Positions 12,601 to 27,400 of a stretch of 64,000 bases of DNA are shown here, piece by piece. The notes beneath the pieces were generated by a model. The model saw nothing but the letters and a program-made list of their open reading frames with translations, searched no databases and had not been told where the DNA came from. Numbering within the stretch: the stretch's first letter is position 1; each line of letters opens with the position of its first letter. Source of the DNA: Paracentrotus lividus (Eukaryota; Echinodermata; Echinoidea; Camarodonta; Echinidae); assembly GCA_940671915.1 (NCBI GenBank), contig CALNVZ010003426.1:10871590-10935589 (forward strand). Direction: 5' to 3'. Both the position numbers and the translations under genes were made by a program.

Positions 12601-15600
12601 CAATCAAGAAAATATATCAAGATCAAGATACAATACATTCTCCTCTCCTGAAAAAAAAAATGAATATCATGCATATCTTATGTATTAAGATGTTACTTTA
12701 GAAACTTCTCAAGCAATATACAAGTGCAAGGCAAATAAAAACAATTGGGTACAAACACTGATAAATTGGATCAAACAGGGGCACACATGGGAGAAAGAAG
12801 AGGAGAGGAAGGAGGGAGAGAGAGAAAAAGAGGGAGAGAGGGGATAAAGAAGAGAGTATAGGGAGACAAGAGACAAAAGACAAGAAACGAGAGAGAGAGA
12901 CAGAGAGCGGACAACTTGAGAGACAAGAGAGAGAGAGATAGAGCGAGAGAGAGGACAACTTGAGAGACAAGAGAGAGAGAGATAGAAAAAAACTAAATAA
13001 AAAGAGAAGAAAGGGGAGAAATGAATAATTGTTATTAAATGATTTATTTTGTTTGTTACATTATAACAACCGTGGGTTATAAATAATATGCTACATGCAG
13101 TTTTTAAAGCTACATCATAATGCTCATTCTCCATCATAGAGCAGGCATATACAGTAATGTATAATTCATAAAATAAGCAAAGCTATGGTGATACATACAG
13201 TGCAGATAGTGCAAACGCATTATTCACATTTGAGGGGCATCAACACTAAAAGTACTATTATATTGATTTGATGTACATGATTTTTTGCAGGAATTAGTCA
13301 GATGAATTTTCTCTGCCAGAAAGATTGAACAAGGTTGGGATATTCTGACAAGATGGAGAGAAAATAATCCTGCTAACAACAGCACTACCATTACATATAC
13401 GAGTTTAATTTGAACTGTTTTCATTTGTTTCATCAATAGGATAATTAAGGGCCAAATTCTTCTTGAGAAACAAGTACATGTACATGTACATTTATGACTT
13501 TTACAACTCACACAACTGTGACAATTAAAACAAAAAGGAAGGGATGTAAAACATAAAACAGCAAACACAATGCATTCAATTTGCAGTGACTTAATACCTT
13601 TTGCCGCACTCTTGTCTGAATGATGTTGAAATGAATTGTGAAATGGAAATCAGAAACAAAGGGACTTAACAGTTGAAACACAAATAAATGAATCACTTGC
13701 ACGAAAAACCCAACAAAATGAATCAACGATTGCCTATTGAATGTTTGAAAGTCACCATATGCAACCCTATTAAACTCAAATGAATAAGTGAATGTGAATA
13801 ATATAGGAGTTGAAAGCTTGCATAACTAAAACATATTTTAAAAAATTGAACTGGTCAGTATTTCACTGTGACATCAAATATTTAAAATGCGATTACTAGG
13901 TTATATAAAGCTTGTGACTTTGAGCCAAAACATAATGATGTTATTGCATATTCACAAAATAAAACATCACATTTGCGATTTAAACATGTATTAGTATAGA
14001 TATTAGTTTTGCTCTAAACTTTTACAGCAAAATCAAGCTTGTCTATTCATTGCAAATTAGACAAAAGAAAAAAAAACATCAATATATTGTTATAGTCATG
14101 TTCTATTCGGTCCACTGAACACACATGCCTTCCTATCTTGGTCAATTTCAATACAGAGATAAAGATCAACTTTCTTGGATCGTCTTTCACATGTCATTTC
14201 GCGTCACATATATCCCCCTCTATTAATGGAATATTCCTTTCTAATACAGAAGTCAATCTATTTCAGTTTGACCTATTTCATCAGAAGGAAATGGGCTCGT
14301 TTGGGCCAATAATTGAGCTGTTCTTTTATCTGTCATTTTGCCTATGACAAAAATCCCTTGTACACAAGCCTACCTATTCCAGGTCGATTCATTTTATCAC
14401 AGAGGAAAAGAGCTTGAGCTTTTCTTTTATCTCTCTTTTATCTCTCATTTAGCATGAAACAAAAATCCCCTATTCAGTGAATGGACTATTCTATCCTTGT
14501 AAAGAAGCCTACTTATTTCAGGTTGATTTATTTCATTTCATCACAGTGGATGAGATTGACATTCTTTGGGCACTCTTTCACAAAAAAAAAATCCCCCTAT
14601 TTCACTGAATGGACTATTCCATCCTTGTACACAAGCCTACCTATTTCAGGTCGATTCATTTCATCACAGAGGTGGAGGTCAACCCTCTTAGTGAAGAAGT
14701 GGTAGGATGTCTCAGGTACATCATATTTCTCAAAGAACTGAAGTAGCTGAAGTTCCTTGGATGTTTTGATATTCTGAGGTCTGTTGGCAGGGTCCTCAGT
14801 TGGATGAGTGTTGCTCACAGCCTAAAACAAGAAAATAATGATAAATACAACTGTTCTTTTATACATGTTGCATATTACAAATACATTATGATACAATGTT
14901 AAAATATTCTGAAGAGCCATTTACCCAGACTTGAAATTTTAACTTTTTTCACCATCTTATACATCAAGAAATAATTACACAATGCTTTGTTTTTACTGCT
15001 ACACCAGAGTCAAGTGGGGGAAATGGAATACTAATAAAAATAGTTTTGATTTATATAGTGCTCCATTAATATGAAACCATTTCATCTCTAAATGCTTTCC
15101 AATGTTGTTGATATCTTCCTTATTTAACCATGCAAGGGATTCAAGTAGTACATTCATTGGAGATATTTATGTTGTTCCTTACATCATATCCCAAATACAA
15201 AATTGCTACAGTCCTGGACTTTTCCTGACCCTTACCCCAACTTAACAGATACCTTTTTACAACCTAGGGAGGGAGCATTTCATGAAAGGACTTGTCAAAA
15301 ATATTTATCTGACATTTTATCTGATAGTCAAGTTGTGTTTTATCTGACAGTTACCATAGTAACAATGCCTCTCAGCCACTCAAATTCAAGTAAAGATGTC
15401 ACATCTGACAAATTGTCAGACAAGAAATGTTGATGAAATGTTCTCCTGAACTCTAACCCTACATCTGGAACTACACATACACCAAAATGATCACCTGGGA
15501 CTACACATACACCAAAATGATTATCTGGGACTACACATACACCTAAATGATCATGTGGGACTACACCTACCTCTCCTGCTGCTTCAGCATGTACTTTGCT

Positions 15601-18600
15601 CTGAGCTGCAGCTTTCTGTATGACAGGGTTTAGACTGCGCATGTGAAGCATGACAGCTTTGATCTGGGAGTCGGTGAGAACCCAGAGGATATCGTCTAGA
15701 AGAACTTGGAGTCTGGACGTCACAAGAGAACAGTCGTTGAGTCTCTTCTTGATGGTTATACAGATCTAATGTAAATAGAAATAAAAGAAAAGAGAATGGA
15801 ATTCCATTGGGATTTGAACTAAAATCCTGCTGATTACTAGACAGGTGTTCTACCACCGCCTGACCTAAGCCCAAATACCAATTTCAATACCAGAGAACCC
15901 CTTAGCTTTTAATGCTTGAGTGATCAGAAGTTCTAGAACCTGGCATAAACCTGAAGGACACAAAACAACTTGGGGATAAATGCTAGGGATCAAGGTGAAG
16001 GGATGCAGCAAAACTGACCAGAAATATATGGGCCTAATATGAAAAATTTAGCAAAGAAAATGGGATCCATTGGGATTCAAACCCAATGACTCCTGATTAC
16101 TAGACAGGTGCTCTACCGTTTGAGCTATGGAAAGCCCTAATGGCGATGCCTGTCCCAGAGAACCCCTGAGCTTTAAATGCTTGACTGATCAGAAGCTATA
16201 GAACATGGCATAAACCCAAAGAGTAATCAACTTGGGTATAGATGCGAGGGTTCCAGGTCTGCCCTCTGTTCATGTCTTTAATTCTAGAATATAGCTTACC
16301 TTTCCCTGATTTGTGATCAACCTTATCGGTGTAGTGGGAGAGCCTGATCCTCTCTCTATTGCATCTACTGTCAATCTAAATGTGGACCATTCCACTGCTT
16401 TAAAGGTAAGAACTTGCACTCCTTTAATCATTGAGTATAACTTACCTTTCCCTGATTTGTGATCAACCTTATTGGCGTAGTGGGAGAGCCCGATCCTCTC
16501 TCTATTGCATCTACTGTCAATCTAAATGTGGACCATTCCACTGCTCTGAAGGTAAGAACCTGCACTCCTTTTATCATTGAGTATACATAACTTACCTTTC
16601 CCTGATTTGTGATCAACCTTATTGGCGTAGTGGGAGAGCCTGATCCTCTCTCTATTGCATCTACTGTCAATCTAAATGTGGACACTTCCACTGCTTTAAA
16701 GGTAAGAACCTACACTCCTTTAATAATTGAGTATAACTTACCTTGCCCTGATTTGTGATCAACCTTATTGGCATAGTGGGAGAGCCTGATCCTCTCTCTA
16801 TTGCATCTACAGTTAATCTAAATGTGGACCATTCCACTGCTTTAAAGGTAAGAACCTGCCCTCTGTTCATGTCTTTAATTCTAGAGTATAGCTTACCTTG
16901 CCCTGATTTGTGATCAACCATATTGGTGTAGTGGGATAGCCCGATCCTCTCTCTATTGCATCTACTGTCAATCTAAATGTGGACCATTCTACTGCTTTAA
17001 AGGTAAGAACCTGCCCTCCTTTAATCATGGAGTATAACTTACCTTTCCCTGATTTGTGATCAACCTGATTGGCGTAGTGGGAGAGCCTGATCCTCTCTCT
17101 ATTGTATCTACTGTCAATCTAAATGTGGACCATTCCACTGCTTTGAAGGTAAGAACCTGCCCTCCTTTAATAATTGAGTATAACTTACCTTTCCATGATT
17201 TGTGATCAACCTGATTGGCGTAGTGGGAGAGCCTGATCCTCTCTCTATTGCATCTACTGTCAATCTAAATGTGGACCATTCCACTGCTTTAAAGGTAAGA
17301 ACCTGCGCTCCTTTAATCATTGAGTATAACTTACCTTTCCCTGATTTGTGATCAACCTTATTGGCGTAGTGGGAGAGCCTGATCCTCTCTCTATTGCATC
17401 TACTGTCAATCTAAATGTGGACCATTCCACTGCTTTGAAGGTAAGAACCTGCCCTCTGTTCATGTCTTTAATCCGGGAGTATCTCAGATCTGCTGGCTTC
17501 CAGTCTGGTGTTGTGCTCTGGACAACAAGCTGAGCAAGCTAAAAATGTATAAATTAAAGAAAGAATGATAAGAAAATATAAATCTTTAATCCTGATGATC
17601 CGATTTATATGAGTCTGATTGGGCATTTATATCAAATTTAATAGTGGTGAACAAATTAAGTGAACTCTTTAAAGAATAATATCGCCAAATTTTGGGTCCG
17701 AAGAAGAAACCAGATTAGTTGATTTGTCAAATTTCAAGAATTAATTATTCAAATCAATAGGCTGAATTACAGAGAGATAGCCAATAAGATCTAGTTTAAG
17801 TAAATTTTACATGCTTCAACTTTATTTGCTTTGTGACTGTGTTGCCAATTTGGTATAGCGATCAGATTTATTATTGTTTTATTTTTGCACTGTAAACTTT
17901 CTTATTATTAGTCTGATTTTCTTCAAATTTGTTTTTAAAAATCTATTTCTTTAATATAACTTGATAAAGGCAAGTTATTTTGGGGTCTGCTGTTCCCTTT
18001 TAACACTTGCATGGTCCTTTAATATTAGAAGCCTATGATATGCATGCCTACATGTAGACTACACTTCAGTGTGGCGTCTCATATAAAGTGGATATCATTT
18101 TTCCACTTCAACATGCTCCCAAGGGCATCCCATACCACACATCCTTGTCAACATCTATGTCTGCAGCGGCAACACAACATAACAAACATGGCCCTGAGCT
18201 TTCCAAGCTTCCCTGAAATGCAGCAGCGAATATGAAAAAAAAAAATTTGAGAAATTTAAAGAAAGAAAAGGATAAAATGGAAAGATCCCATAGGAAAGTT
18301 TTGTGCCTGCCGCAGACTCTTGTGGTAGACTTCCCGCAGACTTGTGGCAGACTTGCCGCAGATTTTCACATGCAAATTAGTATTGCTGCAGCCCTGCCGC
18401 AGACTCTTTCAGTATGAGAGAGAGTCTGCGGCAGATCTGCTGCAGACTCTTTCAGTATGACAGAGAGTCTGCCGCAGACTCTGTGACATGAATATTCATA
18501 TCCAGTAGTAAAGAAATTTTCTGCAGCAGACCTGCCGCATATCTTTTTATGAATATTCAATTTCTACTACCTTGCCACATACTCTTTCAGCATGATTAAA

Positions 18601-19887
18601 AGTCTGCGGCATACCCTTTATCATGAATATTCATATGCTACTTCTTTGTCGCAGACTTGCTGCATACTCTATCACATGATAAAAATTTTGTGGTAGGTCT
18701 GCAGCATACCCTTTATCATTCTGCAGCATAGTATTATTTTTCCATTTTACCCCCAGACTGTGCTCTGGCCCTGCCTGTCCCATTCCCGCCACACTCTATC
18801 TTAGAACTCCCTGCTTATATACACACCACTAAATCTAAAACATTTTGGTCACAGTTAGTCGAAAGTAACACCTATACTGATTTCTTTCTTATTTAAATTT
18901 TTTATTTGCATAATTACATCATATTCAAAGCTCCTGCAAGTGCAATTATAGACAGGTTCAAACACATTTAAAGCTGATGATAAAGATTCATCTTTTTCTT
19001 GCTGCAGACTTGCCGCATACTAGTATGCCAGAAAACAGTCTGCTGCAGACTGTTTCTGTGGCATACTAGTATGCGGCAAGTCTGCCGGAAACTCTATTTC
19101 TGCAGCATACTCCTGCATACTCTTTGCCGCATACTTTTCATTTCCTATGGGTTGATATGAAAGTTTGTGGCAGACCTGCTGCAGACTATATAATTTTCCC
19201 CTTTTCCACCACAGACCTGCTGCAGACTGTATAACTTTCCAATTTTCTGCCGCAGACCTGCTGCAGACTGTTCCTGCCGCAGACTGGTATGCGGTAAGTC
19301 TGCAGCAAAGATTCTTTCTGCCGCATACTTCTGCATACTCTTTGCCGCAGACTTTTAGTCTGCCGCAGATCTGCCGCAGATCTGCGGCAGATCTGCGGCA
19401 GACTTTCTATTTTCCTATGGGATGATAACAAGAAAAGGGGAATAAAGAAAAAGTTGAAGAAGAAAGAGCTAAATGTAGATAAACAAGAAATTATAGATAT
19501 ATAGGGGAAAATGGATGACAAGTTAAGTGAAAAAAAAAAAAAAAGGAAATGAAAATATATGCAAATGAAATAGGATTAAAATAAACTTGTGAAACAGAAC
19601 AGGACAACATTACTATCAAAAGGATAAAGTTTTTGATGAAATACACAATGTAAATGCAGTAAATGCAAAAAGATTCAGTCTTCTTTTTTTCTTCAAGGCT
19701 TCATGCTTACATTTGGGAGAAGGCTATTTATAATCTATTGATCAAAGTTCTGATTTTCTGAGGTCAAGTCTTGATTTCCAGTTACTTAATTTACTCATCT
19801 ACATGTAGGTCTACTTGTGCAATGAAAGATACAAAGAGAGAGATATACATTGTAGACAGGGAGAGATGCAGAGAGAAAGAGAGAGGA

Positions 19888-19969
<82 letters not shown>

Positions 19970-22900
19970 CGATACTGGAGAGTGAAACACAGAACTATAG
20001 TAGATAGAGAAAGACAAAATACATTATGCCATATTAGTAAAAATGTAGTGCATAATTTTCCAGGACTACATTGTTCATGTGCTTGTATTAATGCAAATTA
20101 TTTAATAGTCTCAATTTACAATCCTCCTTCCTCAACAGATAGAAGAGGTCCCTTGCACAGCAATAGATTTGAGCACGGCATTTTGTCTACATGCTTCTCC
20201 TGATAAAATGCTATTTGGCAATGTGGTTTAATCAGCATTGTGCACATAATGCCTGGTGAACGTCACCTGAAGAGTGGAGAAAGTGCACATATAGCATGCA
20301 GGCAAGCCTGACTTAAATTACTAGGAAAACACTAATATGCTGTAAATTGCTTTTTTAGTTGTCACTGAAAGAGCCGTGATTTTAGGTGATTTGAAAATCT
20401 TGATTTTGAGAGACTGTTCCTTCTAGGAGTAAAAGTAGTCAGGCAGCCAGCTCAAGATTGATTAGCTGAACGAGGTACCAGTAGTAAAGTATTGGAATAT
20501 ATGGGGAAGAATCCCTCATTTACTAAACCCAACGTCTGGCAGGCAAAATCTCTGCTGCATTAGGTCCCCTACAGCCGGGGCGTCCAAAAGATGCCCATTT
20601 TACAAAAAAATTCTATTTTTGAATAAAAATAGCAGAATTCATTTTCTAAACACACTAACTTTGATGTCAAAATAAAGAGTATAACATTGTCTTAACGCTT
20701 GTGTCATTTTGAAATCAGACTGAAATCGAAAACAGTGAAAGTTTTTTATAAGAAATGTTTTTTTCTCTCACTTTTTTTACGCAAATATTTTTTGTTCCTT
20801 TTTTCAATAATTTTAATAAATAGTTGTATAAAACATTGATGTTTGTAACTTTCTAAAAACTACTTACGTGCATGTGAATGATGCTGTAAAAAGAAGGGAG
20901 TTATATCTTATTCGATAAAGAATTAGATGAAGCTAAAAGTCAGGAACACAATAAAGACAAAAATCAACAATTTGCCCCGTATCAAAGAAGAATCCCATAC
21001 CCGTACGTGTATTAGGAAAGGCCGATAACATGCGATAGCTTTTAGCAGACAAAACAAGTATCGAAATGTTCCGCATTTTTGGCAACTTTTGTTTGCCTAC
21101 TCACAGCCATCGCATATAATCAGCTTTTCATATAACACGTGCGGGTATTGTGTGATTCTCAGTCGCGGGAAATTGTTGATTTTTGTCTATATTGCGTTCC
21201 TGACTTAGCTCATCATAATTCTTTATGGAAATAGATATAACTCCCTTCTTTTTACAGCATCATTCACATGCACGTAGGTAGTTTTTAGAAAAGTTACAAA
21301 CATCAATGTTTTAATACAACTATTTATTAAAAATTATTGAAAAGGAACAAAAAATATTTGCGTAAAAAAGTGAGAAAAAACATTTCTTCATCAAAACTTT
21401 CACTGTTTTCGATTTCAGTCTGATTTCAAATGACACAAGCGTTAAGACAATGTAATACTTTTTATTTTGACATCGAAGTTAGTGTGTTTAAGAAAATAAT
21501 TCTGCTATTTTTATTCAAAATAGAATTTTTTGTAAAAATGGGCACTCATTTTTGGACGCCCCCGGCTGTAGGGACCTAATGCAGGCAAAGAGATGCACTG
21601 CCAGACGTTGGGTTTAGTAAATGAGGGATTCTTCCCCATATATTCCAATACTTTACTACTGGTACCTCGTTCAGCTAACCAATCTTGAGCTGGCTGCCTG
21701 ACTAAAGTTATTAGTAGTGTTATCTTCTTGTATTGGGGTCTGTGATATCAGACTAGGCATTATACATCCGATCAATAGCAACACAGTTTAATGTTACACC
21801 CGCCCTGATTACATGTATCAATAGTAACGTCTACACTAGAACGAAATACAAAAAAAGGAGGAAAACTTATAATTTTGTGCTAATTGCCAACATCTATCTT
21901 TGCAGCATCCAATATGCATCGCCATGTTGTAAACTACACAGATTTTATATCTAACAAATGATTTTGATAGAAAATTAGTATTTAGGAAAATAAATGAGGC
22001 ATTCCACAGAAATAAGGGGGGTAAGGGTTGATCATGAGCAGGCCAAGTTATGTGCTATATGTGTGGGCATGGTTTTCAGCATTGTACATTGTATAATATT
22101 TTGCTGGCCCCGATACATATACTACATGTATGAAGACATGTTAGCAATTACACATAAATTTTTTAAGACACTCAGAAAAAGGGTGTACATGTAACTCAGA
22201 GTAGCATCTGAAAACTGGCTTTACATGGTTTTCACGTGCCGTTACACATAAAAAGAAGCCGATATTAGGTCTGTATATAAATTGTGCGGCCAGAAATATA
22301 ATAACCCTATTTATCAGAAATGTGTAAGGCATACATGTAGATTACAGAAATTCCCAAAGAGTCAAAATGCGTACATACATATTTCAAAATATACATCTTG
22401 GATTTACAAATGTAAATTATAGCCAGAAAAGCATTTACAAACATAATGGACAACCATATGTTTTGATAATTATGAAGGCTGCAGAGGCCTTAAAGATAGA
22501 TGTGCCATATTGGCGTAACAACTGCCAATTCAGAGGATATATTGTCTAGAGATATGCAATTACCCCCTTGTGTGAACACAGGTAATGAGGATAAATAGAA
22601 AGGGAGATGAAATTACAAGCAGCGTTCAATGGAAGTTGGAGGCAAGGTGAGAAAGGTGAACAGAACAACAGTAGGGTTTTCAGCTTCACAAATACACCAT
22701 GTTTTATGTTGGTAAAAAGGTGATGAATGGAGAGGGCTGAAGGGAGGAGAGAAGGGAGAGGTGGAGTTGAGTGTGGTGTGGGTACTAGTTAGGTGAATAA
22801 ATGTAGCACAGCAGTGTGATTGGTATTTTTATTCTATTGCAAGCATACAGGTATACAGCATGCCCTAGTTGTTAACATTATCAATGGATCAATTTCATCA

Positions 22901-22971
22901 TAAAATTCACCCTTTATACCATCACCACCATTATCATCATCATTACCATCATCATCATAATCATCACCATC

Positions 22972-23015
<44 letters not shown>

Positions 23016-23087
23016 TATCATCATCATCATCATCATTATAATCATCATCATCATCTCAAACATCATCATCATCATCATCATTTACAG

Positions 23088-23120
<33 letters not shown>

Positions 23121-23736
23121 TATCATCATCATCATCATCATATTCACCATCACTATAATCACAATCACCATCATCATCTCAAACATCATCATTATCATCA
23201 TTTACAGCATCATTATCATCATCATCATCACCATCATCATCCACCACCATCTTCATCATGACAATCACCATCATCATCACCATGATGATCATCGTTATCA
23301 TAATCATCATCACCCCCATCAACATTATCATCATCATCAACATCATCATCATCATCATCCCCCAAAATCATAACCACCATCATTTCTGCATATGTATCAC
23401 CATCATCATCACCAAAATGGCCATCAACACCACAATCACTATCATCACAATCAACATCATCATAATATTCACCATCTTCTTCTTCATCATCATCATCATC
23501 ACCATAATCATCCCCAATCATCATAATCACTATCATCACAATCACAATAATCATCATAAACACTATTAACACAATCATGATCATTATCATCATCATTACA
23601 ATTATCATAATGATAATCACATCATAAACTCGATCATATCATCCTCGTCATCAACACAATCAAAATCATCACAATCACCATCACCACAATCTCCATCATC
23701 ATCATAATCACTTTCTTCAAAATCATCATTATTATT

Positions 23737-23776
<40 letters not shown>

Positions 23777-24380
23777 CCACCACCACCACTATCATCATCA
23801 CCATAATCACAATCAACATCACCCCCATCACCATCATCATCATCACAACCACCACCATCTTCACCTCAATCACCATTATTGCAATCACTATCCTCCTAAA
23901 CACCATCATTACTATCACTATATATTCACAATCATCATCATAATCACTATCATCTTAACCACCATCATCATCATCATCACAACCACCATAATCATCACCA
24001 CCATCAGTTTGATGCCAGTTCCATTTTTGCTGACAAAAGTACAACCACCTTTAAGATCACTACAACCAAAATAATCACCCTTATACCTTAACTCTTTGTA
24101 CCCACCTGTATATCAGCATGGAAGGTGTCAGACTTGAATTTACCGATGATTGAGTTCACATGAACGTACATACCGTCTACCACTCTCTCTGGAAACCCAT
24201 ATTTACTGGGTGCTCTGAAAATATAATTACACACAGTTCATTAAGTTTTGTTAGATGATATTTTTGTGTTCAGCCATATGGGTTCATGCAGATTGATCTA
24301 TGTACTGCTATAAACAACTCTAAACTTCTGGCTTACTGAAAATTTGTTTAATCATCTATGTTTTGTGTTTGGAAGAACTA

Positions 24381-24411
<31 letters not shown>

Positions 24412-27400
24412 TGCCAAATTATTATCTTCAATAATGTCATCAAAATACAATGATTACCGGTTTCCTTCTTCTTTTTTTAACATTTTTAAACATTTTTTAA
24501 CATTTTTTTTTAAACATTGCTACTCCTTCTAGAAATTCAGGTTTTAACATCTTTCGGATAAGGCCAACAATGATTATCTATGATCTGTCAAATATCAGAT
24601 GTTTACCGAGATAATACTTTGAATTTTTCATTTGAAATTTAATTTTTACAGATGCTTAAGGTAGATAAACCAGAATAAACTTTTCAAGAAATGAAATTTC
24701 TGGCTTAAAAGTAGCTAAAAGTAACATTTATAGGCGGTATGGCACTAGCTCAGGCATAAAAAAAAGTAGCACACTAATCGGTGAATCCCCCACCCTAACA
24801 AAATCATCAGATCACAAATGGCGCGCTATCAAATTAGCTTGAGCTAGTGCAGCACCGCCTTGGGAGTCTTTGACTTACGACTGCATGGCTTGTTTATTTT
24901 CAGTCTTCCTGAGATCTCTACATGTTTCCATCTCCATTTCAACCTGGTCCAGGTACTGCAAGAATAAAATCAAAATCAAAATTGACTATCTATCTACACG
25001 GATTTCGCGCAATGAGCGGCAGGCGCGAATTTAAAAACCCGCAAATATAAAGGCATGATTTCCTATGCATGTATTGATGGGTTCAATTGCGAGCTTACGA
25101 ACATGCAGCGCGAATTTAACAACCTGAGAAAATGTTTTGAGGCTTCTCAGCACGAAAAATAAATCGCGCGAAAATAACAGCGAATACAGTATCCTAATTC
25201 CTATCTAATTGGTCCTGGGGTGTTTCACAAAGAGATAAGTCGCACTTAAATTCCTGGATGGGTGTCCTATATTACGCATCGCCCCATTGGTCAGTCAGAT
25301 CATGCTCAGGGGGTGCGCCATTAAGAAGTCTATCAATGAGATTGCACAACTTAAAGTCTACTTTAATAAAGGCTCTTTGTGAAACACTCCCCTAGATCTT
25401 AGGGTGGTATCTCACTTCACGGAGACGTCTCCGCGACAGAATAGAACATTTCGTCTCCGCGGCGGATAAAAAGTATTAGAGACGTCTCCAATATCGCAGA
25501 GACGTCTCCTGGGTTTCGGAGATGGATTTTGGAATACTTCAGAATTGTTTTCATAAATTGTCGTGGAGACGTCTCGCCGATATCGGAGATGTCTCTAATA
25601 CTTTTATCCGTCGCGGAGACGAAATTTTCTATTTTGTCACAGAGATGTCTCCGCGAAGTGAGATACCACCCTTAGTTGAGACTATCCAGAAATAAACCAG
25701 CCCTTTCTACTTTTTACATCTCTCTCTCTCTCTTTGTTCTACATGTAGATCCTCTTCCATCTTTCTTCACATCTCAACCGTTTCCTCCAACAATCATTCA
25801 ACTCCCCGAAACAACAAAATAGCCTCTGGAAATGGAATACATTACACAACCATATAGGAAGTCCTGATGAATTACATGCACACAGCACAAGAAACAGAGA
25901 CAAACCTGAGACTAAAATGCCCTCTTTCTCTCCGTTTCAAATTTGCATCTCAATGAGTTATATCAAATAATTGCCCTTGATACAAAGTAATGTATATATA
26001 TATAAAGAGCTTACATGCCAAAGGGACTAAATCCACTTTTGATGAAAATTGAGTTTGATATCAGGCCATTGTTCAGGTACGTACCTGTCTTTGAACAAAA
26101 TGATTTTCTTAATAATTGTTGATTGCAACTGTAAGAAAATGCATTTCGTAATTTCTCTTTTCCACAGACAAAATCTCGTAAACAAATGCCATTTCCTCTG
26201 AAGTTATACAGGCGTGGATCCAGGGGGGTGGCTGAAGGTGATAGCGCACCCCGTAAGATTGGGAAATCAGCATACCTTTTGTATGCTGCCAGCGTAACGT
26301 GAAAAAGATGTACGTTCCTTTTCGCACCCCCTTAAAGTTTTTCTCTGGATCTGCGCCTGTTATAACAGTGGATTTAGTCCGTTTTGCATGTAAGCTCTTC
26401 ATATGTAGTGTATCATAATCTATGAAAATGCTTCCAGCATTCCATGGTGATCTACTAGTATTCTTTTCTGTTTAAACTAAAGTTATAGATTTCTAAAATT
26501 TTGAAGATTCTTTTTTTCACAACCCAGCAAGTTCCAGGTTTTAGCTATTCAAGTTATCTTTTTGTATTTTTTTTTTCAAGTAAGTGTCCAATATTCATCG
26601 ATGGAAATGCCTTAAATCTTCATCTGCATGTATGAAATAAATAAATATGTTCTTAATGAAATAAAAAATCATAGGGGATATTTTCCTTACTGTTTTTCTT
26701 GAAGAGATAGAATATAGATTTATATAGGGAGAAATGGACAGAATCAAGTAGCTCTCAAAAGATATTAAATTTGTGTAATGATAATCAAACTGAGGTTCAA
26801 CTTTCTCACTTTTCATCATTCAATATTTGTCAACTCCTTCCTTCATAATTCTGCTTTTATTAAAATCAGTTTTAATTCTTTTGAGGTTTCATGTTTAAAA
26901 AAGAAAATATTTTGTATGACATGTACATGTAGACATTATCTGATAATATATTGGACAAAATACATTGTAGATCAATAACGCTTTAAATACTCACCAAACA
27001 TATTGGATGTGTCTTTAGCTTCGTCCAAGGAATCTGAAAAGATACAAATTAAATATAAAGCTTTATTGCAACGCACTCATTAAACTTTTTTCTGACATTA
27101 ATTGTAACAACTGTAAACAATCTCACAATATCAATATTAAAGTAAATACATGTAAGTCCAGCTGTTGGTAAAGGAAGCTTTTATAAAAGACTAAATTGCA
27201 TCTCTCTTACATGTACATGTAGGCCTACCTATTAACATTTACACTCAAACACAGACAATTTTGTATACTTTGAAGAAAAAAAAAACATTTGCAGAATGGT
27301 GAAAGTTTACGTGCAAGTTCACTGTATTTACATGTATCTTAAATTCTTATCCAGATTTTAATACCCTGATTCTTTCCCTCTTTTTCTCTTTTTTTTTTTT

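Noticed and set aside
16428-16921. A separate gene with two or three repeated domains
   Set aside because: The ORF is read-through of duplicated exon 6 ends across donor sites; most units are 146 bp and shift frame.
22869-23918. His-rich, Ile-rich, Asp-rich and Met-rich ORFs
   Set aside because: All are translations of an ATC/CAT microsatellite in different frames.
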